NCBI GenBank assembly: GCA_003518745.1
Contig: DOYB01000033.1
Span: 1 to 8,472 of the forward strand
Direction: 5' to 3'
DNA: 8,472 nt
Source of the DNA: Selenomonas sp.
GTDB lineage: Bacteria > Bacillota > Negativicutes > Selenomonadales > Selenomonadaceae
Shown: piece by piece, positions 1 through 5,765 of the stretch
Layout of the letters: every line of letters starts with the position of its first letter
How positions within the stretch are numbered: position 1 is the first letter of the stretch
Notes under the pieces: generated by a model
What the model was told of the DNA's origin: nothing
Database searches by the model: none
Seen by the model: the letters and a program-made list of their open reading frames with translations, nothing else
Position numbers and translations under genes: made by a program

Positions 1-13
1 TTAGTTCCTGCAT
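1..13 (-). CDS. 5' end of an unidentified gene, cut by the window edge
   Basis: Only the first four codons are present (M-Q-E-L), starting at an ATG at 13-11. The start is credible because an AAAGGAAA Shine-Dalgarno (25-18) lies 4 nt upstream and overlaps the TAA stop of the preceding antitoxin-like gene, so the two appear translationally coupled. Its position right after a Phd/YefM-type gene makes a toxin partner possible, but four residues cannot show this and the product is unknown. Confidence 0.45.
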
Positions 14-23
14 AATATTTCCT

Positions 24-197
24 TTATTTCTTGTTTTTGTAGATTTCCTTGAGCATTTCATTGTAGTCATCCATTGAAAGAAGAATCACGTTTTTGCCGT
101 TTTTGCGCTGTATCAGGAAGCGCTCCTTTTCGTCTACGGCCCTGTCTGCCAGCAGGGTGAATTCCTTCAAGAAGCTGCCTGAGGGTACTGCTTCCAT
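24..197 (-). CDS. Phd/YefM-family antitoxin-like protein (57 aa)
   Basis: The 57-residue product resembles the Phd/YefM antitoxin fold. It has a short N-terminal segment, a helix ending in charged residues (about 10-24), then the hallmark strand-strand-helix R-F-L-I-Q-R-K-N-G-K-N-V-I-L-L-S-M-D-D-Y-N (about 27-47), as in YefM proteins. Such proteins bind their own operator as dimers and neutralise RelE/YoeB/Doc-type toxins. It is shorter than typical YefM (about 80-90 aa), and the C-terminal toxin-binding tail is nearly absent, ending in a lysine-rich stub. The ATG at 197-195 is preferred over an in-frame TTG at 215 because AAAGGA (212-207) sits 9 nt before it. That Shine-Dalgarno overlaps the corA stop, implying coupling. 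Another gene starts 10 nt downstream. The family call is good; a toxin-antitoxin role is inference. Confidence 0.75.
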   Translation of the reverse strand: MEAVPSGSFLKEFTLLADRAVDEKERFLIQRKNGKNVILLSMDDYNEMLKEIYKNKK

Positions 198-211
198 ACT
201 TCTAAGTCCTT

Positions 212-1162
212 TCAAAACATATGCTTGCGCCAGAACAGGAATACAAGACCTCCCGACACGCAGGTTGCCATTGCTATGATGTAGACAAAGCCCTTGGGAT
301 CCTCGCTGAAGGGCATGGGCACGTTCATGCCGAAGAAGCTGGAAATCACTGTGGGGATGGCTATGACGATGGTCATGGAAGCAAGGAACTTCATGACCAT
401 GTTCTGGTCGTTTGAAATTATGGAGGAAAAGGTGTCCGCCAGACGTGCCAGAATCTTGCTGTACATTTCCACCATTTCGCGAGCCTGCTTGTTCTCTATG
501 ATGACATCCTCCAGCAGATCCTCGTCCTCTTCATACATCTTAAGGATGTGCATGGTTTTGGCGGAGCGGAAACGCATGAGCTTTTCCAGCACCGCGTCAT
601 TGGACCGAAGGGCAGCGTTGAAGTAGGTGAGGCCCTTTTGCAGCTCCAGCAGGCGAAGTATTTCGCTGTTCTTCATGGAGTGGCGGAGCTGCTCCTCAAT
701 CCCGTCCGATAGCTTGCTGATTTGGCGCAGGTACTTCAGATAGAAGGTGGCCGATTTATAAAGTATCTGGAACAGGAACTGGGTTTTCTTGTAGGTGCGG
801 AACAGTTTGGCTGTTCTCTCGTTGAACTCAGCCATTACGGGAGTTTCCTCCAGGCATACTGTGATGATGTAGTCCTCTGTCAGGATTATTGCCAAAGGCA
901 GGGTATCATAGCTTTCGCTTTCCCTTACAATAGGCACATTTGTCAAAACCATGACGGAGTTATCTTCCACATCGGTGTGTGAACGCTCTTCATCATCAAG
1001 GGCGGAGCGAAGGAAGTCCGGCTCAACTTCTGTCAGATTACTGACTACCTTCAGCTCATAGGCACTGGGATCGACTATGTCAATCCATGAACCCCGCTCA
1101 AGGTTTTTTAAGGAGAGTTCCCCCAGTGTACCGTCCTCCGCGGATTTGTATATTTTCAGCAT
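212..1162 (-). CDS. corA: CorA-family magnesium/divalent cation transporter
   Basis: This is a 316-aa inner-membrane channel of the CorA metal-ion family, expected to work as a pentamer taking up Mg2+ (possibly Co2+ or Ni2+). Residues 1 to about 250 form the cytoplasmic alpha/beta and long-helix domain. TM1 spans about 258-277 and runs directly into the signature Gly-Met-Asn at 278-280 (context FFGMN), the selectivity filter. After a short external loop, TM2 (about 291-311) ends in the basic tail WRKHMF. Length and topology match short Firmicute CorA proteins. The ATG at 1162 has AGGAG (1174-1170) 7 nt upstream, and that site lies inside a stable hairpin in a 171-nt leader. Downstream, an antitoxin-like gene is coupled through its Shine-Dalgarno at the corA stop. 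Substrate specificity cannot be settled from the sequence. Confidence 0.95.
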   Translation of the reverse strand: MLKIYKSAEDGTLGELSLKNLERGSWIDIVDPSAYELKVVSNLTEVEPDFLRSALDDEERSHTDVEDNSVMVLTNVPIVRESESYDTLPLAIILTEDYIITVCLEETPVMAEFNERTAKLFRTYKKTQFLFQILYKSATFYLKYLRQISKLSDGIEEQLRHSMKNSEILRLLELQKGLTYFNAALRSNDAVLEKLMRFRSAKTMHILKMYEEDEDLLEDVIIENKQAREMVEMYSKILARLADTFSSIISNDQNMVMKFLASMTIVIAIPTVISSFFGMNVPMPFSEDPKGFVYIIAMATCVSGGLVFLFWRKHMF

Positions 1163-1333
1163 AGAAAGTCTCCTTTCTGCCGCAGGAGACCCAAACCTTC
1201 CTATCTATGCCGAAAGGCTGCACCGTAAGGGGCCGGATGCTCCCGCTGTTCTTTTACTGCATCGCTTGGGCTTTAATGTACTAGGGTGGTCATCCATGCT
1301 CCTCACCAACCTTTCTTGACCAACTATATACAA
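1163..1333 (-). promoter_or_regulatory. Structured corA leader, possible translational riboswitch
   Basis: This 171-nt stretch between the trpS stop and the corA start holds several complementary segments. Distal to proximal they are: a 6-bp stem TGGTCA/TGACCA (1322-1317 with 1292-1287); a long-range 8-bp helix GCCCAAGC/GTTTGGGT with two G-U pairs (1271-1264 with 1196-1189); inside it a stem GCA(T)CCG/CGGTGC (1240-1234 with 1225-1220) and a small hairpin GCC-TTTC-GGC (1218-1209); and a hairpin GTCTCCT/AGGAGAC (1190-1184 with 1174-1168) that buries the corA Shine-Dalgarno. An alternative hairpin AGAAAG-GAGA-CTTTCT (1178-1163) is incompatible with the last one. No T-rich terminator is present, so control would be translational. 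Mg2+ or another metal ligand is a guess from the gene controlled. I cannot match the M-box core or another known class. Confidence 0.5.
1273..1293 (-). other. Possible 6-codon leader peptide (MTTLVH) upstream of corA
   Basis: An ATG at 1293-1291 opens a reading frame of M-T-T-L-V-H ending in TAA (1275-1273). It is preceded by GAGGAG (1299-1304 on the plus strand) at a 5-nt spacing, a good Shine-Dalgarno. It overlaps the 3' arm of the TGGTCA/TGACCA stem, so its translation would open that stem. A second ATG at 1297-1295 opens a 30-codon frame but with only 1 nt between GAGGAG and the start, which is poor. Leader peptides controlling Mg2+ transporters are known in enterobacteria (mgtL, corL). 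Whether this one is translated is unknown. Confidence 0.25.
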
Positions 1334-2419
1334 TCAATTCGTGTATTTTTCAGACTGCTGCTTCAGCAGCTCGCTGTCAGCGAAATAATCTATCTTCATG
1401 GCGTTCTTGACAGCCGCAAGAGTGTCCGCCGCTTTTTCACGGGCTTTTTCGCTGCCGGCTCTAAGTATGTCGTAGACTCCGGCGATATCCTTTTCGTACT
1501 CCTTGCGCCTTGCCCGTATGGGCTCCAGCTCCTCCTGCATAATCTTTGTCAGGAACTTCTTTATCTTCACATCACCAAGGCCGCCCCTCTGATAGTGAGC
1601 TTTAAGCTCATCAAGATTCGCGTACTCAGGCAGGAAGGCTTCGAAGTGCTCGGGACGGCTGAAGGCATCCAGATAGGTGAACACCGTATTTCCCTCAATG
1701 TGCCCCGGATCTGTTACCCGGATATGCTGGGGATCTGTGTACATGTCCTTGATTTTGGCTTCCACCGTTTTGGCATCGTCAGCAAGGTATATGCAGTTTC
1801 CAAGGGATTTACTCATTTTCGCCTTGCCGTCTGTGCCCGGCAGCCTCAAACAGGCAGCATTCTTGGGAAGAAGTATGTCAGGCTCCACCAGAGTTTCGCC
1901 GTATACCGCGTTGAATTTGCGTACTATTTCCTTGGTCTGCTCCAGCATTGGGAGCTGGTCTTCTCCAACCGGTACCGTGGTGGCTTTGAAAGCAGTTATG
2001 TCCGCGGCCTGGCTGATGGGATAGCAGAAGAAACCAACGGGTATGCTGGTTTCGAAATTGCGCATCTGAATCTCGGTTTTCACGGTGGGATTCCTCTGGA
2101 GCCTGGAAACGGTCACCAGATTCATGTAGAAGAAGGTAAGCTCCGTCAGCTCCGAAATTTGGGACTGGATGAAAAGATTCGACTTTGCGGGGTCAAGTCC
2201 CACGGAAAGGTAGTCCAGAGCAACCTCAAGGATATTCTCCCTTACCTTCTCGGGATTATCGAAGTTATCAGTAAGGGCCTGGGCATCCGCTATCATAATG
2301 AAAATCTTGTCGTAATCTCCGGAATTCTGCAGCTCAACCCGGCCTCTCAGGGACCCGACATAATGGCCTACATGGAGCCTCCCTGTGGGACGGTCTCCCG
2401 TTAAAACTATCTTTTCCAC
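1334..2419 (-). CDS. trpS: Tryptophanyl-tRNA synthetase (TrpRS)
   Basis: This class Ic aminoacyl-tRNA synthetase charges tRNA-Trp with tryptophan using ATP. The 361-aa product has the class I signatures: TGDRPTGRLHVGH at 7-19, with HVGH (16-19) as the HIGH motif, and KMSKS at 201-205 inside GTDGKAKMSKSLGN. The conserved block SQAADITAFKATTVPVGEDQ (136-155) shapes the tryptophan/ATP pocket. The C-terminal part (about 280-345) is the helical anticodon-recognition region. The start is a GTG at 2419-2417: GGAGG (2431-2427) lies 7 nt upstream, and the family N-terminus begins at V-E-K-I-V-L-T-G. A longer in-frame TTG frame (2473) has no support and would overlap the amidase gene. The gene follows the amidase by 22 nt, leaving no room for the T-box leader common on trpS genes, so it probably depends on upstream transcription. 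Confidence 0.96.
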   Translation of the reverse strand: MEKIVLTGDRPTGRLHVGHYVGSLRGRVELQNSGDYDKIFIMIADAQALTDNFDNPEKVRENILEVALDYLSVGLDPAKSNLFIQSQISELTELTFFYMNLVTVSRLQRNPTVKTEIQMRNFETSIPVGFFCYPISQAADITAFKATTVPVGEDQLPMLEQTKEIVRKFNAVYGETLVEPDILLPKNAACLRLPGTDGKAKMSKSLGNCIYLADDAKTVEAKIKDMYTDPQHIRVTDPGHIEGNTVFTYLDAFSRPEHFEAFLPEYANLDELKAHYQRGGLGDVKIKKFLTKIMQEELEPIRARRKEYEKDIAGVYDILRAGSEKAREKAADTLAAVKNAMKIDYFADSELLKQQSEKYTN

Positions 2420-2441
2420 AAAATAACCTCCGATAACAATA

Positions 2442-3710
2442 TTATCCGAAATAGTCTGAGATGCCGTCAGCAATCCCCAATGCCGCCTTCTTTATACCAT
2501 CGCTGGAATTGAGCAGTTTTTCCTCCTTAGGGTTGGATATGAAGGCAACTTCGATAAGGGTAGCGGGCATATCAGTGTGACGAACCACATAGAATTCACA
2601 GGTCTGGGTACCGCGGCTTTCCGTTTTGATCTGGTCGATAAGGGCCGAGCGGATACTGTCGGCAAGCCTGTAGGATGCACTGCTGCCACCGGAGTAGTAA
2701 TATCCGGTGGTTCCATGGGCTGTGGGCTTGGTGAAGGAATCCATGTGTATGGAAATGAAGATATCACTATTGTGACGATTCGCTATGTCGCAGCGAGCTT
2801 GAAGCTCCTCGATATCAGTGGCGTGAGCCTTTCGGGGGGAAACCTCCGTATCAGTGGTACGTGTCATGCAAACATTGGCCCCTTCACTCTCCAGAATCTT
2901 TTTCAGTTCCATGGAGATACGCAGGGTAATGTCCTTTTCCATGATACCGGATGGGCCGATGGCTCCGGAATCACTGCCGCCATGACCGGGATCTATGGTT
3001 ATCTTCCTGCCCTTAAGTTCCGTAAGGCTGGCAATCTGCGCATCCACTGACTGGCTGTCATTCTTGGGCTTCTGCTCCTTGGGCTCAGGCTTAGTGGCAG
3101 GTTCCTTTGGGGCCGGCTTTTCTTTTTCCTTAGGATTATCAGTTTCCAGATCCCTAACTCGGTAGATGGACAGCTCACTGCGGTCAAGGTGGGGCACACC
3201 TTCAGGCACCTCGGTGGGTACCGGTTTGGGCTTTGGCTTTGAGGGGGTGCCGTTGGACAGCTTGATGGTGGCCTGATCGGAATCCGTATTCAGGTTGCCA
3301 AAATCCAGTACGAGACGTGCCGGTGAGTTTCCTCCATCAATGGTAAAGACGCTGTAGTTGTTCTTTCCAATGTTGCTTTCTACCACGATTCTTACCGTTG
3401 ACTCATTGTATTGGGCAATGCGGAATTTAGAAGCAAATCGGCTGTCTAACTTCATTTCCTTTTTTATATCCTTTGAAAGCCAGGCATTTTTCACATCCAC
3501 GACTATTCGCTGCGGATTAGAAAGTACGCTGGTTTCGTAGCGGATTTCGCTATCTGAGTCCACGACTATACGCAGTTTGTCATCACCGTCGTTTACGCGC
3601 ACGCCGACAATGCCGGTGGTACCCTTTGGGGCAGCTTCTGCTGAACTGTTGAACAAGGGCAGCAGTATGCACCCAAGGACAAGCAGTACAGTCCATAAAT
3701 ATCTGTGCAT
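2442..3710 (-). CDS. Exported N-acetylmuramoyl-L-alanine amidase (AMIN + Amidase_3)
   Basis: This 422-aa secreted zinc hydrolase cuts the amide bond between N-acetylmuramic acid and L-alanine of peptidoglycan, as in cell separation and wall turnover. A Sec signal peptide covers about 1-26 (MHRYLW, hydrophobic core, cleavage near A-E-A/A). An AMIN domain (about 33-140) should target it to the wall or septum. A Pro/Lys/Glu-rich linker (about 155-225) follows, then the Amidase_3 domain (about 235-420). Expected zinc ligands and catalytic residues are present: H243 in DPGHGG, E258 in MEKD, H322 in SIHMDS and E387 in IEVAF. The start is the ATG at 3710-3708, with GGAGG 6 nt upstream; an in-frame TTG at 3731 lacks a comparable site. 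It lies 61 nt after the ABC ATPase without an obvious terminator or promoter, and 22 nt before trpS. Confidence 0.94.
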   Translation of the reverse strand: MHRYLWTVLLVLGCILLPLFNSSAEAAPKGTTGIVGVRVNDGDDKLRIVVDSDSEIRYETSVLSNPQRIVVDVKNAWLSKDIKKEMKLDSRFASKFRIAQYNESTVRIVVESNIGKNNYSVFTIDGGNSPARLVLDFGNLNTDSDQATIKLSNGTPSKPKPKPVPTEVPEGVPHLDRSELSIYRVRDLETDNPKEKEKPAPKEPATKPEPKEQKPKNDSQSVDAQIASLTELKGRKITIDPGHGGSDSGAIGPSGIMEKDITLRISMELKKILESEGANVCMTRTTDTEVSPRKAHATDIEELQARCDIANRHNSDIFISIHMDSFTKPTAHGTTGYYYSGGSSASYRLADSIRSALIDQIKTESRGTQTCEFYVVRHTDMPATLIEVAFISNPKEEKLLNSSDGIKKAALGIADGISDYFG

Positions 3711-3771
3711 ATAATTCCTCCAATCTGCCAAATCCTATTCCGGGCTGATAGCTTGCGAGAGTTCCTTAAAG

Positions 3772-4554
3772 TTAAAGCATATTCTGGAGGAATAGGCGTG
3801 TTCGTTCTTCACTGGGATTTTCAAAAAATTCCTTCGGGCTTCCTTTTTCTACTATATTTCCGTCTGCCATGAAGATTACGTGGCTGGCGGCCTCTCGTGC
3901 AAAGGCCATTTCATGGGTTACTACTATCATGGTCATGTGGCTTTCTGCAAGCTCCCTCATGGTTTTGAGGACTTCGCCGGTGAGCTCGGGATCAAGAGCG
4001 GAGGTGGGCTCATCGAAAAGCATGATATCAGGATTCATGGCAAGGGCCCTGGCAATAGCTACGCGCTGCTGTTGTCCGCCGGAAAGCCTGGCCGGATAGG
4101 AATCCTTCTTCTCATAAAGCCCAACTTTTTTCAGAAGTTCCTCCGCGATAGGGAGAATCTCTTCTCTGGCCATATGCTTGACGTGTATAGGTGCCTCCAG
4201 TAGATTGTCCAGTACCGTCATGTGGGGAAAAAGGTTGAACTGCTGGAAGACCATGCCGGTGCATGCAAGTATCTTCCTGAGTTTTTCCGGTTCGGCGTAC
4301 TGGGCTTCGCCATTGCCTTCCTTGGCCAGATAGTCACCTTTGATCATTATTGAACCCTGATCTATGGTTTCCAGATAGTTGATGCAGCGCAGCATGGTGC
4401 TCTTTCCTGAGCCGGATGGGCCGATTACTGCCAGCACATCGCCCTTGTACAGATCCACGTCAATGCCTTTCAGAACCTTAGTGTGACCGAAGGCTTTGTG
4501 GATGTTTCTCATTTGCAGCATGCATTCTGCTTTATTGTGCGTCATATCTTCCAT
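3772..4554 (-). CDS. Polar amino-acid ABC transporter ATP-binding protein (GlnQ/HisP type)
   Basis: This 260-aa cytoplasmic ATPase of the polar amino-acid uptake family powers import through the adjacent permease. All ABC motifs are intact: Walker A GPSGSGKS (45-52), Q-loop glutamine 104 in FQQFNLFPHMTVL, signature LSGGQQQR (157-164), Walker B IMLFDEPTSALD (177-188), and the H-loop histidine 214 in VVTHE. The FNLFPHMTVLDN string and overall length are typical of GlnQ/HisP/ArtP-type ATPases; the exact amino acid cannot be read from this subunit. The ATG at 4554 has GGAGG 7 nt upstream. The gene overlaps the 3' end of the permease gene by 23 nt, so the two are translationally coupled. A later ATG at codon 4 is possible but has a less suitable ribosome site. 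Confidence 0.95.
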   Translation of the reverse strand: MEDMTHNKAECMLQMRNIHKAFGHTKVLKGIDVDLYKGDVLAVIGPSGSGKSTMLRCINYLETIDQGSIMIKGDYLAKEGNGEAQYAEPEKLRKILACTGMVFQQFNLFPHMTVLDNLLEAPIHVKHMAREEILPIAEELLKKVGLYEKKDSYPARLSGGQQQRVAIARALAMNPDIMLFDEPTSALDPELTGEVLKTMRELAESHMTMIVVTHEMAFAREAASHVIFMADGNIVEKGSPKEFFENPSEERTRLFLQNML

Positions 4555-5179
4555 AATGGGCCTCCAGTTTTTTGAATCCCCATGTCAGCACGAAGGTCAT
4601 GACAAGGTAGAACACCGCCGCTATCAGGAAGGGCGTCATGTCGAATTCCCTCTGTACGATGGTTCTCGCTACACGAAGAAGGTCGTTCATGGCGAGGATG
4701 TATATGAGGGAGGTGTCCTTAACCAGATTGATGGTCTCGTTGCTCACGGGAGGGAGTACGATACGGATGACCTGGGGCAGGATAATCCGCCGCATGGTCT
4801 GGGGATAAGTCATGCCCAGAGTCTTGGCCGCTTCATACTGTCCCCTTGGAATAGCCTGTATGCCGGCACGAAAGATTTCTGCGAAATATGCCGCATAGTT
4901 GAGGGTGAAGGCTAAGAGCGCCGCTGCTATATCCGGTAACATGATCCCAACCATGGGCAGGGCGAAGTATACGAATAAGAGCTGCAGCATGAGCGGAGTA
5001 CCCCGCATCAGCCAAATATATACCTCCATCAGCAGGCTTACGGGCTTAAGGCTTGAAAGCCTGCCAAGGGCGGCCAGCATCCCAATGGGCAATGCCAGAA
5101 GGAGAGTGACGCAGAAAATCTCAAGAGTTACCTGCGTTCCCTCAAGCATTAGGATAATAGTATTTAAAAGATTGTCCAT
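4532..5179 (-). CDS. Polar amino-acid ABC transporter permease (HisM/GlnP type)
   Basis: This 215-aa inner-membrane permease of the His/Glu/Gln/Arg/opine family is the transmembrane partner of the overlapping ATPase gene. About five hydrophobic segments are visible (near 17-39, 47-74, 80-105, 133-150 and 183-202). The region about 103-136 has the cytoplasmic EAA loop that docks onto the ATPase, with the core G-Q-Y-E-A-A-K-T-L-G-M. The early RGTPLMLQLLFVYF segment (59-72) is also characteristic. The ATG at 5179 has GGAGGAG just upstream. It is the first gene after a strong promoter (5240-5212) and a terminator, so it starts a transcription unit. No periplasmic or lipoprotein substrate-binding gene accompanies it here, so the binding protein must be elsewhere or shared. 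Substrate is unassigned. Confidence 0.94.
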   Translation of the reverse strand: MDNLLNTIILMLEGTQVTLEIFCVTLLLALPIGMLAALGRLSSLKPVSLLMEVYIWLMRGTPLMLQLLFVYFALPMVGIMLPDIAAALLAFTLNYAAYFAEIFRAGIQAIPRGQYEAAKTLGMTYPQTMRRIILPQVIRIVLPPVSNETINLVKDTSLIYILAMNDLLRVARTIVQREFDMTPFLIAAVFYLVMTFVLTWGFKKLEAHYGRYDAQ

Positions 5180-5211
5180 GGCTCCTCCAAATAATTGAAT
5201 CTAACTGTTAC

Positions 5212-5240
5212 ATTTTATACGATAAGGGGCTATCTGTCAA
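5212..5240 (-). promoter_or_regulatory. Sigma-A-type promoter of the amino-acid ABC/amidase operon
   Basis: Read on the minus strand, a perfect -35 box TTGACA (5240-5235) is followed by a 17-nt spacer and a -10 box TAAAAT (5217-5212, five of six matches to TATAAT). It lies 33 nt upstream of the permease ATG and downstream of the pnp-operon terminator, as expected for a new transcription unit. The start site should be near 5205, giving a short 5' leader with no visible riboswitch. Confidence 0.75.
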
Positions 5241-5291
5241 AGAAAGACGCAGAAAGGATTAATCACCAAGCAAGTCCTGAGTATATCTGCA

Positions 5292-5338
5292 AAAAAGCCG
5301 CCATACTTGAAAATAAATGTCAAGTATGGCGGCTTTTT
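5292..5338 (-). terminator. Strong intrinsic, potentially bidirectional terminator after the pnp operon
   Basis: A perfect inverted repeat pairs 5292-5310 with 5320-5338 (19 bp counting A/T ends; GC-rich core GCCGCC/GGCGGC) around a 9-nt loop. The arms end in A and T runs, so each strand shows a hairpin followed by at least five T's. It begins 43 nt past the stop of the 126-aa gene and ends transcription of pnp and that gene before the ABC promoter. On the plus strand it would also stop antisense transcripts. Confidence 0.9.
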
Positions 5339-5381
5339 ATACTTGTTGATAGTTTACGGGCTCAAAACAGGAAAATTTAGC

Positions 5382-5762
5382 CTATTTCGCAGTGATTCCG
5401 TCCTGAATCAGTTTGCCGAGTGCCTTGTCCTCCTGCTCTTCGCCTTCCATTTTAAGGAATTCATTGTGGCAGGTGATTAGGATTTTGACTACAGATGCAA
5501 GGTTTTTCGAGTTGGAGAAGGCATCATCCTTTTCCAGAAATCCCTTTATCGCGTTACGGCTGGTTTCTTCGAACTTCTTACGAAGACTGTCGCGCTTTTT
5601 CGCACGGCTTTCCAGAGCTTCCGCAAGCTTTTCGATCTGATCCATGGTATGCACGGCAGCCAGAAAATCATATTTAGTCTGGGGAGTGAGTGCTTGGCCA
5701 CCCTGCTCCTTTGGCAACTTGCCCTGTTTCAGCATGTCCCTGAAGCGATCGATTGTAGCCAT
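5382..5762 (-). CDS. Conserved-looking hypothetical protein coupled to pnp (126 aa)
   Basis: I do not recognise this family. The 126-aa product is predicted soluble, with no signal peptide or membrane segment. It is highly charged and mostly helical, with a likely amphipathic or coiled-coil stretch at about 38-72 (DQIEKLAEALESRAKKRDSLRKKF is Lys/Arg/Glu-rich) and a more hydrophobic helix near 88-103 (LASVVKILITCHNEFL). No catalytic motif or metal-binding cluster stands out; the single cysteine is C98. Its ATG (5762-5760) comes 3 nt after the pnp stop. The Shine-Dalgarno AAGGAA lies inside the last pnp codons, so translation is coupled. It ends before a strong terminator, making it the last gene of the pnp unit. 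Association with RNA degradation is inferred from position only. Confidence 0.8.
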   Translation of the reverse strand: MATIDRFRDMLKQGKLPKEQGGQALTPQTKYDFLAAVHTMDQIEKLAEALESRAKKRDSLRKKFEETSRNAIKGFLEKDDAFSNSKNLASVVKILITCHNEFLKMEGEEQEDKALGKLIQDGITAK

Positions 5763-5765
5763 GAC

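Noticed and set aside
1163..1333. M-box (ykoK) Mg2+ riboswitch before corA
   Set aside because: Length and location fit, and GGTGAGG and TTAAAGC are vaguely similar to M-box segments, but the conserved core strings and their order are not found. Left as an unassigned leader pending a covariance-model search.
1355..1369. Inverted repeat CTGCTGCTTCAGCAG near the trpS 3' end as a terminator
   Set aside because: It lies inside trpS coding sequence and no T run follows it on the minus strand.
1286..2404. Long plus-strand open frame (372 codons) opposite trpS
   Set aside because: It is the mirror of a clearly functional trpS, has no ribosome binding site of note, and its product resembles no family; codon bias of the real gene leaves the opposite strand open.
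2420..2441. T-box leader for trpS
   Set aside because: Only 22 nt separate the amidase stop from the trpS start, so a T-box cannot fit.
3648..3710. Lipoprotein signal (VLGC) in the amidase N-terminus
   Set aside because: The cysteine sits in the middle of the hydrophobic core and is followed by more hydrophobic residues, so ordinary Sec cleavage near AEA/A is more likely.
5195..5380. 61-codon plus-strand frame between the ABC promoter and the 126-aa gene
   Set aside because: It runs straight through a promoter and a perfect terminator hairpin and has no ribosome site.
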